From NCBI RefSeq assembly GCF_003054055.1, contig NZ_QBKI01000003.1, positions 434,001-498,000 of the forward strand: a stretch of DNA of 64,000 nucleotides, read 5' to 3'. This DNA comes from Pontibacter mucosus (GTDB taxonomy: Bacteria > Bacteroidota > Bacteroidia > Cytophagales > Hymenobacteraceae). The position numbers and the translations under genes were made by a program. This document shows positions 8,810 through 17,900 of the stretch, in pieces. The notes beneath the pieces are model-generated. The model made no database searches, was not told where the DNA came from, and saw only the letters and a program-made list of their open reading frames with translations. Numbering within the stretch: position 1 is the first letter of the stretch; the number at the start of each line of letters is the position of its first letter.

Positions 8810-9469
8810 ATGCAAACCGACACGTACAGACACAAAGGCATGCGCCGGGCTTTGGTAAAACAACTGCGCGACAAAGGCATCCGCGATGCGCGCGTGCTGG
8901 CTGCCATCGAAACTGTACCGCGTCATTTCTTCTTCGACAAAGCTTTTCTGGAGCAGGCCTACCAGGACAAGGCCTTCCCGATTGGCGAGGGACAAACCAT
9001 TTCCCAGCCCTATACCGTGGCTTTCCAGTCAGAGCTGCTGCGCCTTCGGCCAACCGACAAAGTGCTCGAGATTGGCACCGGTTCGGGCTACCAATGCACC
9101 GTATTGCTCCAGATTACACCCAACGTGTATACGATAGAGTATAACCGCCCGCTCTACGAGAAGGCCCGCCTGTTTTTCCGCAAGCATAACCTGAAGCCTC
9201 ATACCTTTCATGGCGATGGCTCCCAGGGCCTCCCTGCTTATGCCCCGTATGATAAAATTATCGTGACAGCCGGTGCGCCCATCGTACCGAAAGAGTTGTT
9301 GCGCCAGCTAAGTATAGGCGGCATCCTGGTGATTCCGGTTGGCGACGAGAAATTGCAGAAGATGCTGCGCATTACGCGCGTGGAGGAAAACGAATTCACC
9401 AAAGAAGAGTTCAGCGACTTCAAGTTCGTGCCTCTGTTAGGCCGATCCGGTTGGAGTGGCGCAGAATAG
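8810..9469 (+). CDS. pcm: Protein-L-isoaspartate O-methyltransferase
   Basis: 219 residues. It carries GEGQTISQPYTVA and the SAM-binding motif VLEIGTGSGYQC typical of PCMT, followed by a conserved AGAPIVP segment. It methylates isoaspartyl residues in aged proteins so that they can return to aspartate. The ATG at 8810 is preceded by a leader of about 230 nt with no gene, containing a small hairpin (CCCCTCCCAAGGGG, near 8757). The thioesterase follows after about 70 nt and may be cotranscribed, although a separate -7 box lies between them. Confidence 0.94.
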   Translation: MQTDTYRHKGMRRALVKQLRDKGIRDARVLAAIETVPRHFFFDKAFLEQAYQDKAFPIGEGQTISQPYTVAFQSELLRLRPTDKVLEIGTGSGYQCTVLLQITPNVYTIEYNRPLYEKARLFFRKHNLKPHTFHGDGSQGLPAYAPYDKIIVTAGAPIVPKELLRQLSIGGILVIPVGDEKLQKMLRITRVEENEFTKEEFSDFKFVPLLGRSGWSGAE

Positions 9470-9509
9470 CCAATCCGAAGTATAATTTTATCCTTTGCGG
9501 CAGGCAGCG

Positions 9510-9517
9510 TATCTTTG
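9510..9517 (+). promoter_or_regulatory. Bacteroidota -7 box upstream of the thioesterase
   Basis: TATCTTTG matches TAnnTTTG exactly, and the preferred ATG is 24 nt downstream. No clear -33 TTG at the right distance is visible, so this is only a candidate. Confidence 0.35.
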
Positions 9518-9540
9518 CGCCGATCATACAACAATCTGGA

Positions 9541-10074
9541 ATGCGTAAACAAAAGAAAGTATCTGATTCCTATGTCATCATGACGGAGCTGGTGCTCCCC
9601 AACGACACCAACACCCTGCACAACCTGATGGGTGGTCGCATGATGCACTGGATGGACATTGTATCGGCTATTGCGGCGCAAAAGCACTCAAACCGCATTG
9701 TGGTAACTGCCTCTGTCGACAATGTTTCGTTTGCTGAGAGTATAAAACTAGGCAACGTGGTGACGCTTGAAGCCAAAGTTACCCGTGCCTTTAACTCCTC
9801 TATGGAGGTGCACATTGTAGTGTACGCCGAGGATATCCCGAGCGGCAAGAAAGCCATGTCCAACCAGGCCTTCTTCACCTTTGTGGCGGTAGACCAACTG
9901 GGCAACCCAATTGATGTGCCGGAGGCTATTCCGGAAACGGAGGAAGAAATCAGGTTGTATAACGATGCCCTGCGCCGTCGCCAACTGCGCCTGGTGCTGG
10001 CTGGCCGCATGAAGCCACGCGAGGCTACCGAGCTTCGCTCCCTTTTTGACATCAAAGAAGACGAGAAAAATTAA
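9541..10074 (+). CDS. Acyl-CoA thioesterase (hotdog fold)
   Basis: 177 residues from ATG 9541. The hotdog-fold signature of YciA/BACH-type thioesterases is present: NTLHNLMGGRMMHWMD, IVVTASVDNVSF and LGNVVTLEAKVTRAF. It hydrolyses acyl-CoA to free acid and CoA in the cytosol. The frame is open upstream to 9451, overlapping pcm, but that extension has no conserved features and starts inside the previous gene. The C-terminal tail is charged (ending IKEDEKN). An AAGTATA copy lies in the 6-nt gap before the next gene, suggesting cotranscription with it. Confidence 0.9.
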   Translation: MRKQKKVSDSYVIMTELVLPNDTNTLHNLMGGRMMHWMDIVSAIAAQKHSNRIVVTASVDNVSFAESIKLGNVVTLEAKVTRAFNSSMEVHIVVYAEDIPSGKKAMSNQAFFTFVAVDQLGNPIDVPEAIPETEEEIRLYNDALRRRQLRLVLAGRMKPREATELRSLFDIKEDEKN

Positions 10075-10080
10075 GTATAG

Positions 10081-10719
10081 ATGACTAAGCTACAGGCCGA
10101 TATCAGCCACGAGTTTCTGAAGAACTTTATCACTGAAACCATTTATGTGGTGGAGGGAGATATGGCTGCGCCTGTACCCGAATCAGTTCCAGAGGAAGTG
10201 GACGCCACTTCCCCGGCTACCGTAGCTGCTCCCACACCAACTATAGCACCTGAGCCTGCGCCTGTAAAGCAGGGCGTGCACGAGCTGCCCCGGATTCCTA
10301 AAAAAGAGCCGGTGGCTGAGCCGCAAAAGTATAAAGTTACCGGCCAGAACGGGAAAGGCGTGGTGGTACTGGTGACGCTTCCTGAAAACGAGTTTGTACA
10401 GCTGCCGCAGTTGCAGTTCCTGCAGAAGATACTCGCGGCCATTGGCTTGCAGCCATCGGATGTAGCCTACGTCAACAACGTATCCGGTGAAATTGCCCTG
10501 TTTGAGGACTTGCAAAAACAGCTACAGGTTAACTACATCATCAGCTTTGCCAGCCGCATCGAAACTTCGCTCCCGCACGAGCGCTTTACACTTTATAACC
10601 CGGTTACCGTTGGCAATGTGCCGGTGGTATTCTCGCAGGCGCTGAACATGCTGGAGCATAACGTAGAGCATAAGAAACTGCTGTGGGGAGCCCTGCAAAG
10701 GGCTTTCGGATTGGTATAG
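10081..10719 (+). CDS. Conserved protein of unknown function, possible HolD-like fold
   Basis: 212 residues. Residues 1-30 are charged; about 30-85 is a Pro/Ala/Glu-rich linker; 86-212 is a compact alpha/beta region containing KGVVVLVTLP, LQFLQKILAAIGLQPSDV, YIISFASRIE, and an ending KKLLWGALQRAFGLV. The pattern of a strand, a helix before a dipeptide LQPSDV, and a terminal LW..LQ..F resembles the psi subunit (HolD) of DNA polymerase III. That is weak inference from pattern, not an identified homology. It follows the thioesterase by 6 nt and ends at a terminator. Confidence 0.6.
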   Translation: MTKLQADISHEFLKNFITETIYVVEGDMAAPVPESVPEEVDATSPATVAAPTPTIAPEPAPVKQGVHELPRIPKKEPVAEPQKYKVTGQNGKGVVVLVTLPENEFVQLPQLQFLQKILAAIGLQPSDVAYVNNVSGEIALFEDLQKQLQVNYIISFASRIETSLPHERFTLYNPVTVGNVPVVFSQALNMLEHNVEHKKLLWGALQRAFGLV

Positions 10720-10765
10720 CAAGTATAAATCCAGGTTGCAGACCTAAGGTTAAAGTATAAAAAGA

Positions 10766-10795
10766 GCGGCCTCCAAAACAGGAGGCCGCCCTTTT
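10766..10795. terminator. Bidirectional terminator
   Basis: GCGGCCTCC (10766-10774) pairs with GGAGGCCGC (10781-10789) around an AAAACA loop, with an A-rich left flank and CCTTTTT on the right. It separates two convergent genes. Confidence 0.85.
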
Positions 10796-10822
10796 TATAC
10801 TTGGTTTATACTTTGCTTTGGC

Positions 10823-11959
10823 TTAGTTCTGCCCCAGAAGCAATGACTCCAGTTTTTGCTCCAGCTCCTCGCCACGTAGCCCTTTTGCAATGATCTTTCC
10901 TTCCGGATCGAGCAGCACTGTTTGCGGGATAGCGGTTACGTTGTACAGTCCGGCGGCGGCACTCTCCCACCCTTTCAGGTCCGATACCTGCGGCCAAGTC
11001 AGTTTGTCTTTCTCAATAGCTGCCAGCCATTTCTCCTCTGACTGATCCAGCGAAACGCCGAAGATTTCAAAGCCTTTGCCTTTGTCTTTCAGCTTGTTAT
11101 ACATGCGCACAACGTTGGGGTTCTCCTTGCGGCACGGACCGCACCAGCTTGCCCAGAAGTCGATCAGCACATACTTACCCCGTAGCGAAGAGAGGGATTT
11201 TGTACTTCCGTCCGGACTTGGCAGTGTGATGTCAGGCGCCATTTGGCCGATAGCGGTGCTGCGGTGCGGCTGCAGGCGCTCGTTTACCAGGGTGGTATAC
11301 TTTGAGTTCGGGATATGCTGGTTGTAGAGGTTAGCCATGCTGTCGGCAAAGGCAAAATCATTTACCGGATCTATCAAGCTGGCTGTGCCGAAAGCGGATA
11401 CTACTGATTTCGGGTGCTTTGCCAGGAACTCCTTGATCTGGTTTTGCAGCCTGAAGTACTCGCTTCTGAGGCGTTCTGCCTCCTCATTGTTGCCCTCCTG
11501 CATGGCCTTCGCGAAATCCTGCTCCAGCCCTGCCTGCTGCTGACGGGTGTCGTTCACCAGCTTGTTCAGCTCCAGAAACAACTTCGACTCTTCCGAGCCT
11601 TCCACCTTGGCTGTCCCGTTCAGGTCGCTGGCATCGGCCTCTACTTCAATCTTGCCCTCTTCCAGCACCAGCATCACCCCGTTCTGCTGGTCCAGCGCGA
11701 TACGGTAAAAGGTCGGCTCCTGCACTTTCCCTGTAAAGGAAAAAGTACCTTCTGCGCTCAGTTCGGCGGTGTCGCGGGGTTCGAAGCTACGCTCACCCAG
11801 CTCAAACAGGTAAATCTGGCCGGGAGTTGCGTTGCTGAGCTTGCCCTGGATAGTATAGCTGTTCTCGCCGTTGGTGGCGGGCTTGTTACCCTGGCAGCTT
11901 GCAAGTATGGCAGCAGCGGAGACCGCAACTACAATAGACTTTAGGTTCTTATGCAGCAT
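10823..11959 (-). CDS. TlpA-like thiol-disulfide lipoprotein with DUF4369 domain
   Basis: 378 residues. The signal peptide ends at lipobox LASC (Cys22). Residues about 30-135 form a DUF4369-like domain (YTIQGKLSNATPGQIYLFEL), followed by a helical linker (about 125-195) and a thioredoxin/AhpC-TSA domain (about 238-378) with the redox pair WCGPC (Cys273, Cys276) and a cis-Pro region TAIPQTVLLDP. It should reduce or isomerise disulfides in the periplasm, as in cytochrome c maturation or envelope stress. The gatB stop lies 2 nt upstream of this start, so gatB and this gene form an operon. Confidence 0.92.
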   Translation of the reverse strand: MLHKNLKSIVVAVSAAAILASCQGNKPATNGENSYTIQGKLSNATPGQIYLFELGERSFEPRDTAELSAEGTFSFTGKVQEPTFYRIALDQQNGVMLVLEEGKIEVEADASDLNGTAKVEGSEESKLFLELNKLVNDTRQQQAGLEQDFAKAMQEGNNEEAERLRSEYFRLQNQIKEFLAKHPKSVVSAFGTASLIDPVNDFAFADSMANLYNQHIPNSKYTTLVNERLQPHRSTAIGQMAPDITLPSPDGSTKSLSSLRGKYVLIDFWASWCGPCRKENPNVVRMYNKLKDKGKGFEIFGVSLDQSEEKWLAAIEKDKLTWPQVSDLKGWESAAAGLYNVTAIPQTVLLDPEGKIIAKGLRGEELEQKLESLLLGQN

Positions 11960-11961
11960 GT

Positions 11962-13419
11962 CTATGCGTTTAGTTTCTCTCTTAATATCTGGTTGGTTAC
12001 TTTCGGATCGGCCTTGCCTTTGGTTTTCTTCATGATTTCGCCCATGAACATGCCTATCAGCGACTGTTTGCCGGCCTTGTATTCGGCTACCTTGGCTGGG
12101 TTCTCATCCAGTACTTCCTGCACTAGCTGCCCTAGTTCGTCAGAGTTTGACTCCTGCAGCAGGTTTTGCTCCTCGGCCACGCGCTGTGCAGTGTACTCCG
12201 GATGCTCCAGCAGGTAGGGGAAGATCTTCTTGGCCGCCACCGAATGGCTTACCTTGTTCTCATCTACTAAAGCAATTAACTGGGCAATTTGTTCCGGCTT
12301 CAGCGGGAAGTCCTTGATGTGCAGTTGCAGCTCGTTAAGGTAAGATTTTACCGGGCCCATCACCCAGTTAGAAGCAGCCTTGTAATTCTGTGTATGCTTG
12401 GCGAGCTCTTCAAAGTATAAAGCGATTTCCTTGGCATCGGTCAGAACGGCTGCGTCATACTCCGGCAGGCCCAGCTTCTCTACAAAGTTCTTGTAAAGCT
12501 CCTGTGGCAGGCTAAGCATGGCAGCTTTCACAGACTCCAGCCACTCCTGCTCGATTATCAATGGCGGCAGGTCCGGCTCCGGGAAGTAGCGGTAATCGTT
12601 CAGCGTTTCCTTTGAGCGCATGGCCGTGGTAGTTCCGGTGTTGGCATCGAAGTTACGCGTCTCGCCCTCTACTTTGCCGCCATTCTCCAGCACCATAATC
12701 TGGCGCTCGATCTCGTGTTCAATGGCGCGCTGCACGTTGCGGAAGGAGTTCATGTTCTTCACCTCCACCTTGGTACCCCACAGCGAGGAGCCTTTCAGCA
12801 TCACCGAAATATTGGCGTCGCAGCGCAGCGAGCCCTCTTCCATGTTGCCGTCGCAAATTTCCAGGTATTTCACCAGGCGCTTGATCTCGGTCAGGTAGTT
12901 GTAGGCTTCCTCAGAGTCGCGGATATCCGGCTCGGATACGATCTCAATCAAAGGAACTCCGGCGCGGTTAAAGTCCACCAGTGTTTCCACCTCTCCTGGC
13001 AAGTGCATCGATTTACCGGCATCTTCCTCCATGTGGATGCGCGTGATACCGATTTTCTTTTCGTTACCCTCCGCATCTTTGATCAGGATATGGCCGTGCG
13101 TACAGATAGGCGTTTTATCCTGCGTGATCTGATAGCCTTTCGGAAGGTCCGGGTAGAAATAGTTCTTGCGGGCGTACACGTTGTGCTTGGTGATCTCACT
13201 GTTTGTGGCCAGACCCATTTTCACGGCCATCTCCACCACACGCTTGTTCACGCGCGGCAAAGTACCCGGGTGGCCCAGCGTAATTGCGCTCAGGTTGGTA
13301 TTGGGCAGCATGCCATACTCTGTTGAGTCGGAGGAGTAGGCTTTGCTATCAGTGAGCAGCTGTGCGTGTACCTCTAAACCAATAATGGCTTGGTATTTAT
13401 CTCTTATCGCTTTATCCAT
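11962..13419 (-). CDS. gatB: Aspartyl/glutamyl-tRNA amidotransferase subunit B
   Basis: 485 residues, full length. It shows the GatB kinase-like core (YQAIIGLEVHAQLLT, LPKGYQIT, HMEEDAGKSMH, DFNRAGVPLIEIVSEPD, KVEVKNMNSFRNV) and the C-terminal YqeY-like tail (VMGPVKSYLNE, IGMFMGEIMKK). With GatA and GatC it amidates misacylated Glu-tRNA(Gln) or Asp-tRNA(Asn). gatA and gatC are not in the window. It is followed after 2 nt by the TlpA-like lipoprotein gene and preceded by the long hairpin repeat at 13435-13480. Confidence 0.97.
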   Translation of the reverse strand: MDKAIRDKYQAIIGLEVHAQLLTDSKAYSSDSTEYGMLPNTNLSAITLGHPGTLPRVNKRVVEMAVKMGLATNSEITKHNVYARKNYFYPDLPKGYQITQDKTPICTHGHILIKDAEGNEKKIGITRIHMEEDAGKSMHLPGEVETLVDFNRAGVPLIEIVSEPDIRDSEEAYNYLTEIKRLVKYLEICDGNMEEGSLRCDANISVMLKGSSLWGTKVEVKNMNSFRNVQRAIEHEIERQIMVLENGGKVEGETRNFDANTGTTTAMRSKETLNDYRYFPEPDLPPLIIEQEWLESVKAAMLSLPQELYKNFVEKLGLPEYDAAVLTDAKEIALYFEELAKHTQNYKAASNWVMGPVKSYLNELQLHIKDFPLKPEQIAQLIALVDENKVSHSVAAKKIFPYLLEHPEYTAQRVAEEQNLLQESNSDELGQLVQEVLDENPAKVAEYKAGKQSLIGMFMGEIMKKTKGKADPKVTNQILREKLNA

Positions 13420-13434
13420 TTGTTTATAATGACT

Positions 13435-13480
13435 AATGAATAATGAGGAATGACTAATTGTTCATTCCTCATTATTCATT
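13435..13480. repeat. Perfect 19-bp AT-rich inverted repeat
   Basis: AATGAATAATGAGGAATGA (13435-13453) is exactly complementary to 13462-13480, with an 8-nt loop. It lies between alaS and gatB on their transcript, and more ATTAACTATTCATTAA words follow to 13497. It could be a processing or attenuating hairpin; it lacks a GC stem and T-tract. Confidence 0.75.
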
Positions 13481-13485
13481 ATTAA

Positions 13486-16122
13486 CTATTCATTAATAAT
13501 TGCCTTAATCAGTTCTACCGCCTTGGCAGGTACTGCGTTTAGGCCAGATACGTCTTTACCACCCGCTGTGGCATAAAACGGCTGTCCGCCGCCTCCGCCT
13601 TTGATTTCCTTGGCCAGTTCACGAACCAGTTGGCTGGCGTTCAGGTTTTTCTCCTGCACCAGGTTATCCGACAGCATCACGGCAATCTGTGGCTTGCCAT
13701 CAATCTCGGCGGCAAGTATAAGCACGAGGTTCTCCACCACCTGGCGCATGTCGAAGGCCAGCTTCTTCAGGTAATCGGCCGAGCTCAGGTCTACCCGTTC
13801 GGTAATGAGGTTGATGCCATCAAAATGCTGTGCTTTCTGTGCCAGCGTGTCTTTCAGGCTGCCCAGCTGCTTCAGTTCAAAAGCTTCCAGCTGCTTCTGC
13901 AGGGCTTTCAGGTCTTCCTGCATTTTCTGCACTGCGCCCGATACATTACTCTGCGTGTTCAGTACCCCGCGCACTGCGTTCAGCTCATTTAGTTGCTGCT
14001 GCATGTACTCTTCTGCTGCGTCCGCTGTGATGGCCTCTATACGTCGTACCCCAGCGGCTACTGAGCTCTCAGAGATGATCTTAAAATAGCCGATGTTGCC
14101 GGTGTTGTGCACGTGCGTACCGCCGCAAAGCTCTACGGAGTAATCGCTGCCAAAAGTAATCACGCGCACAAAGTCGCCATACTTCTCACCAAACAATGCG
14201 GTGGCTCCCATGTTCTTCGCCTCGTCAATGGGCACATTGCGGCGCTCATCCAACGGAATGGCCTGGCGCACGCGCTCGTTCACGATGTGCTCTATCTGGC
14301 GCAGTTCGGCGTCCTCTACTTTGGCAAAGTGCGAGAAGTCGAAGCGCAGGATTTTTTCGTTTACCAAAGAGCCGCGCTGTTGCACGTGGTCCCCTAACAC
14401 TTTTCTTAAAGCCGAGTGCAGCAAGTGCGTAGCCGAGTGGTTCTTACGGATCAGGTTACGGCGCTCCGCATCGATCTCCGCCCGGAACCCAGCCTCTACG
14501 TTTTGCGGAAGTTTGCTGGTGATGTGAAGTATAAGATCGTTTTCCTTCTTCGTGTCCAGCACCTCCACGCGCTCTCCGTTAGCTACCAGGTAGCCCACGT
14601 CCCCTACCTGACCACCGCTTTCGGCGTAGAATGGCGTTTTATCGAGCACCAGGTGGTACTCGCTCTTGTTCTTGGCTTTTACCTGGCGGTAGCGCACAAT
14701 GTGTGAGTCGGTGGTATCACAGTCGTAGCCCACAAACTCGTTTACCACGTCCGGCTGAAGTATAACCCAGTCGCTTTGCTCGGTGGCAGAGGCGTTACGG
14801 GAGCGGTTTTTCTGCTGCTCCATCTCCTTGCCAAAACCCTGTTCATCCACTTTCAGGCCTTTTTCACGGGCAATCAGGGCGGTCAGGTCCAGCGGGAAAC
14901 CGAAGGTATCATAAAGTTCGAAGGCGGTTTTGCCGTCGATAGTGTTGTTGTTCTGCTTAAACGTCTCCTCCAGCGCATCCAGTCGCTTCAGGCCGTTCTC
15001 CAGCGTGCGCAGGAAGGCGTTTTCCTCTTCCTCAATCACACGTTGCACAAAGCCCAGCTGCTGCTTTAGTTCCGGGAATACATGCGCGGTCTGCTCGGCC
15101 AGCACCTCTGTCAGCTTGTAGAGGAACGGCTTTTTGAAATCCAGAAACGTGAAGCCGTAACGCACGGCGCGGCGCAGGATACGGCGAATTACATAACCCG
15201 CCTTGTTATTAGACGGCAGCTGACCATCGGAAATAGTAAAAGAAATAGCACGGATGTGGTCGGCGATTACACGTATAGCAACGTCCGTTTTCGCGTCTTC
15301 CCCATACTTAACGCCGGCCTCGTTGGCCACAAACTGTATCAGCGGCTGGAACACATCGGTGTCGTAGTTCGACTGCTTGCCCTGTATGGCCATGCACAGG
15401 CGCTCGAAGCCCATACCGGTGTCCACGTGCTGTGCCGGGAGTTTCACCAGCGAGGTATCGGCCAAACGGTTGAACTCCATGAACACGTTGTTCCAGATCT
15501 CCACTACCTGTGGGTGGTCGTTATTTACAAGCGACTTGCCATCCACTTTGGCGCGCTCTTCGTCAGAGCGCAGGTCCACATGGATTTCGGAGCATGGTCC
15601 GCAGGGGCCGGTATCACCCATCTCCCAGAAGTTGTCCTTCTTGTTGCCCATCAGGATGCGGTCCTCGGCAATCATGGTCTTCCAGATATCATAAGCCTCC
15701 TGGTCCATGGGCAGGTTCTCTGCCTCATCGCCCTGAAACACGGAAACGTATAGCCTGTCTTTTGGCAGTTGGTATACTTTCGTCAACAACTCCCACGACC
15801 ACTGCAGCGCCTCCTTCTTGAAATAGTCTCCAAACGACCAGTTGCCCAGCATCTCGAACATGGTGTGGTGGTAGGTATCATAGCCCACCTCTTCCAGGTC
15901 ATTGTGTTTGCCACTCACACGAAGGCACTTCTGCGTATCGGCCACACGCTTGTAAGGGGCGGGCTTGTTGCCCAGAAAATAGTCTTTAAATGGCGCCATG
16001 CCCGAGTTGATAAACATCAGGGTAGGGTCATCCTTCACCACGATAGGCGCAGAAGGCACAATCTGGTGTTGTTTGGAGGCAAAGAAGTCCAGGAACTTTT
16101 GTCTAATCTCAGCTGAGTTCAT
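13486..16122 (-). CDS. alaS: Alanyl-tRNA synthetase
   Basis: 878 residues, full length. The class II catalytic core is at the N-terminus (VADTQKCLRVSGKHNDLEEV, HHTMFEMLGNWSFGDYFKKE), with MGDTGPCGPCSEIHVD, and the editing domain carries the zinc ligands HSATHLLH and CGGTH. The C-terminal C-Ala domain ends with the glycine-rich KGGGGGQPFYATAGG. It charges tRNA(Ala) and hydrolyses mischarged Ser- or Gly-tRNA(Ala). Transcription is leftward, with gatB behind it, giving a translation-related group. Confidence 0.98.
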   Translation of the reverse strand: MNSAEIRQKFLDFFASKQHQIVPSAPIVVKDDPTLMFINSGMAPFKDYFLGNKPAPYKRVADTQKCLRVSGKHNDLEEVGYDTYHHTMFEMLGNWSFGDYFKKEALQWSWELLTKVYQLPKDRLYVSVFQGDEAENLPMDQEAYDIWKTMIAEDRILMGNKKDNFWEMGDTGPCGPCSEIHVDLRSDEERAKVDGKSLVNNDHPQVVEIWNNVFMEFNRLADTSLVKLPAQHVDTGMGFERLCMAIQGKQSNYDTDVFQPLIQFVANEAGVKYGEDAKTDVAIRVIADHIRAISFTISDGQLPSNNKAGYVIRRILRRAVRYGFTFLDFKKPFLYKLTEVLAEQTAHVFPELKQQLGFVQRVIEEEENAFLRTLENGLKRLDALEETFKQNNNTIDGKTAFELYDTFGFPLDLTALIAREKGLKVDEQGFGKEMEQQKNRSRNASATEQSDWVILQPDVVNEFVGYDCDTTDSHIVRYRQVKAKNKSEYHLVLDKTPFYAESGGQVGDVGYLVANGERVEVLDTKKENDLILHITSKLPQNVEAGFRAEIDAERRNLIRKNHSATHLLHSALRKVLGDHVQQRGSLVNEKILRFDFSHFAKVEDAELRQIEHIVNERVRQAIPLDERRNVPIDEAKNMGATALFGEKYGDFVRVITFGSDYSVELCGGTHVHNTGNIGYFKIISESSVAAGVRRIEAITADAAEEYMQQQLNELNAVRGVLNTQSNVSGAVQKMQEDLKALQKQLEAFELKQLGSLKDTLAQKAQHFDGINLITERVDLSSADYLKKLAFDMRQVVENLVLILAAEIDGKPQIAVMLSDNLVQEKNLNASQLVRELAKEIKGGGGGQPFYATAGGKDVSGLNAVPAKAVELIKAIINE

Positions 16123-16324
16123 GTATGAGTGTTAAGCCTTTAGATACTAAGTGCTATACTTGTTGTTTAAGAGAGAAAAATATCTAATTTTTGCCAATCG
16201 GTAACGCCATACCTTTAGCGCGCACCGGATAGCACATTAGAGGCAAAAGTAGCATTTTTAGCCGGAAACAGTAACATTTCGCCCTAAAATTAGCTCCTCG
16301 CACCTCCCCAAACAAGCCATTATT

Positions 16325-16672
16325 ATGCCGTATAAGGAAAAAGAGATAGAGAAACAGTATTATACCATTGGTGAAGTAGCCACCATGTTCGATGTAGCCC
16401 CTTCCCTGATCCGCTTTTGGGAGACGGAATTTGAGCAAATCCGCCCCAAAAAGAATAAGAAAGGCAACCGCCAGTACACGCCCAAAGACATCGAGACGCT
16501 GCGCACCATCTATCACCTGGTAAAAGAGCGCGGCTATACCATACAGGGTGCCCGGGAGGTGATGAAAAACAAGCCCGTACAGGCAAAGGACAAGATGGAG
16601 ATCATCGAGTCGCTGGAGAAGGTGAAGGCATTTTTGCAGGGCATTAAAGACCAACTGAATACCAAAGCCTAA
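16325..16672 (+). CDS. MerR family transcriptional regulator
   Basis: 115 residues. The N-terminal winged helix shows QYYTIGEVATMFDVAPSLIRFWE and NRQYTPKDIETLRTIYHLVKERGYTIQGA, the MerR helix-turn-helix and wing. After it there is only a short helix (about 90-115, IIESLEKVKAFLQGIKDQL) and no effector domain or cysteines for metal binding. It is the short MerR type common in Bacteroidota, usually beside dprA or alaS; its target is unknown. It is divergent from alaS and 21 nt ahead of dprA, so probably cotranscribed with dprA. Confidence 0.9.
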   Translation: MPYKEKEIEKQYYTIGEVATMFDVAPSLIRFWETEFEQIRPKKNKKGNRQYTPKDIETLRTIYHLVKERGYTIQGAREVMKNKPVQAKDKMEIIESLEKVKAFLQGIKDQLNTKA

Positions 16673-16693
16673 AAGCTTCGTAGTTCTTTACCT

Positions 16694-17812
16694 ATGGTGG
16701 AAGAACATAACATTTACGAAGTAGCCATTACCCGCTTGCCAGGCGTGGGCGCGCAGCTGACGCGCCTGCTGGTGAGTTATTGCGGCTCGCCCAAGGCGGT
16801 GTTCGAAGCGCCGCTCGCCAAATTGCAGAAGGTGCCGGGCGTTGGGCCTAAGCTTGTGCAAAGTATAAAGGAGAATGCCAGAACCACTTTACTACAAGCC
16901 GAAGAATGGGTGAGACGGGCAGAGGAACTGGAGGTGCAACTGCTGTTTTATACTTCGCCCAAGTTCCCTGATAGGCTCAAGCAAATCCCCGATGCGCCCA
17001 CGCTGCTATACTTCAGGGGCAACGCCAACCTCAACCAGCGCCGCATCATCAGCATGGTAGGTACCAGGCAGATAACCACCTATGGCCAAACGGTAACTGA
17101 GCGCATTGTAGAAGATTTAAAACCCTACAACGTGCTGATCGTGAGTGGCCTTGCCTATGGTGTGGATATTGTGGCGCACCGGGCGGCGCTGCAGGCGGGT
17201 TTGCCCACCGTGGGCGTGATGGCCAGCGGACCGGAAACCGTATATCCGGCCGTGCACCGCAAGTATGCCGAGCGGATGCTGACGCAGGGTGGCCTTTTGA
17301 CCGAAAACCCTTTTGGTACCAGACCGGACGCCCCGCGTTTTCCGGCCCGTAACCGCATCATCGCCGGCATGAGCGACTGCACCATTGTGGTGGAGGCGGC
17401 CATGAAAAGCGGCACCCTCATCACCGCCGACATTGCCCACAGCTACGACAAGGAAGTAATGGCTGTTCCGGGCAACATCACCTCCCCTGTCTCGGAAGGC
17501 ACCAACCACCTGATTAAATCGCTCAAAGCCGTGGCTTATACTTCGGTGCAGGACCTGGTGGAGCTACTGAACTGGGATTTGCAGGACGAAGCAGCCGCCC
17601 GAAAGTCCTCTAAAGTTTCTTTCGATCCCGCAGAGTTTAATGAAGACGAGCTGAAGGTACTGCAAGTGCTTCAACAAACCCGTGAAGAGCATATGGACAA
17701 CCTCAGCTGGAAGGCGCAGGTGCCGATAAGCCACTTAGCCTCGGTGCTTTTGGGGCTGGAGTTTAAAGGGGTGGTAAAAGCCCTGCCAGGGAAAAGGTTT
17801 ATGCTTCTTTAG
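16694..17812 (+). CDS. dprA: DNA-processing protein DprA
   Basis: 372 residues. An N-terminal helix-hairpin-helix region (LPGVGAQLTRLL, KVPGVGPKLVQSI, about 10-60) precedes the Rossmann-like DprA core (MVGTRQITTYGQ, VSGLAYGVDIVAHRAAL, FPARNRIIAGMSD, SGTLITADIAHSYDKEV, VPGNITSPVSEGTNHLI) and a C-terminal winged helix (about 315-372). DprA loads RecA onto incoming single-stranded DNA during natural transformation. This is of note because the window is dense in one short repeated heptamer, as expected of an uptake signal. comE/comF genes are not in the window. Confidence 0.96.
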   Translation: MVEEHNIYEVAITRLPGVGAQLTRLLVSYCGSPKAVFEAPLAKLQKVPGVGPKLVQSIKENARTTLLQAEEWVRRAEELEVQLLFYTSPKFPDRLKQIPDAPTLLYFRGNANLNQRRIISMVGTRQITTYGQTVTERIVEDLKPYNVLIVSGLAYGVDIVAHRAALQAGLPTVGVMASGPETVYPAVHRKYAERMLTQGGLLTENPFGTRPDAPRFPARNRIIAGMSDCTIVVEAAMKSGTLITADIAHSYDKEVMAVPGNITSPVSEGTNHLIKSLKAVAYTSVQDLVELLNWDLQDEAAARKSSKVSFDPAEFNEDELKVLQVLQQTREEHMDNLSWKAQVPISHLASVLLGLEFKGVVKALPGKRFMLL

Positions 17813-17815
17813 GGT

Positions 17816-17860
17816 CGTTACCCGTTGTTCGTTAATCGTTATTCGAATAACAGATTTTAC
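17816..17860. repeat. Degenerate ACGATTAACG word repeat
   Basis: Just after the dprA stop there are reiterated words of the type CGTTGTTCGTTAATCGTTATTCG. Reverse-complement relatives lie at about 34585-34615 and 36840-36868 in the arginine cluster. Confidence 0.5.
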
Positions 17861-17900
17861 TGGAAACAGCACAGGTAGAGACGACTTTAAAGTTACTACT

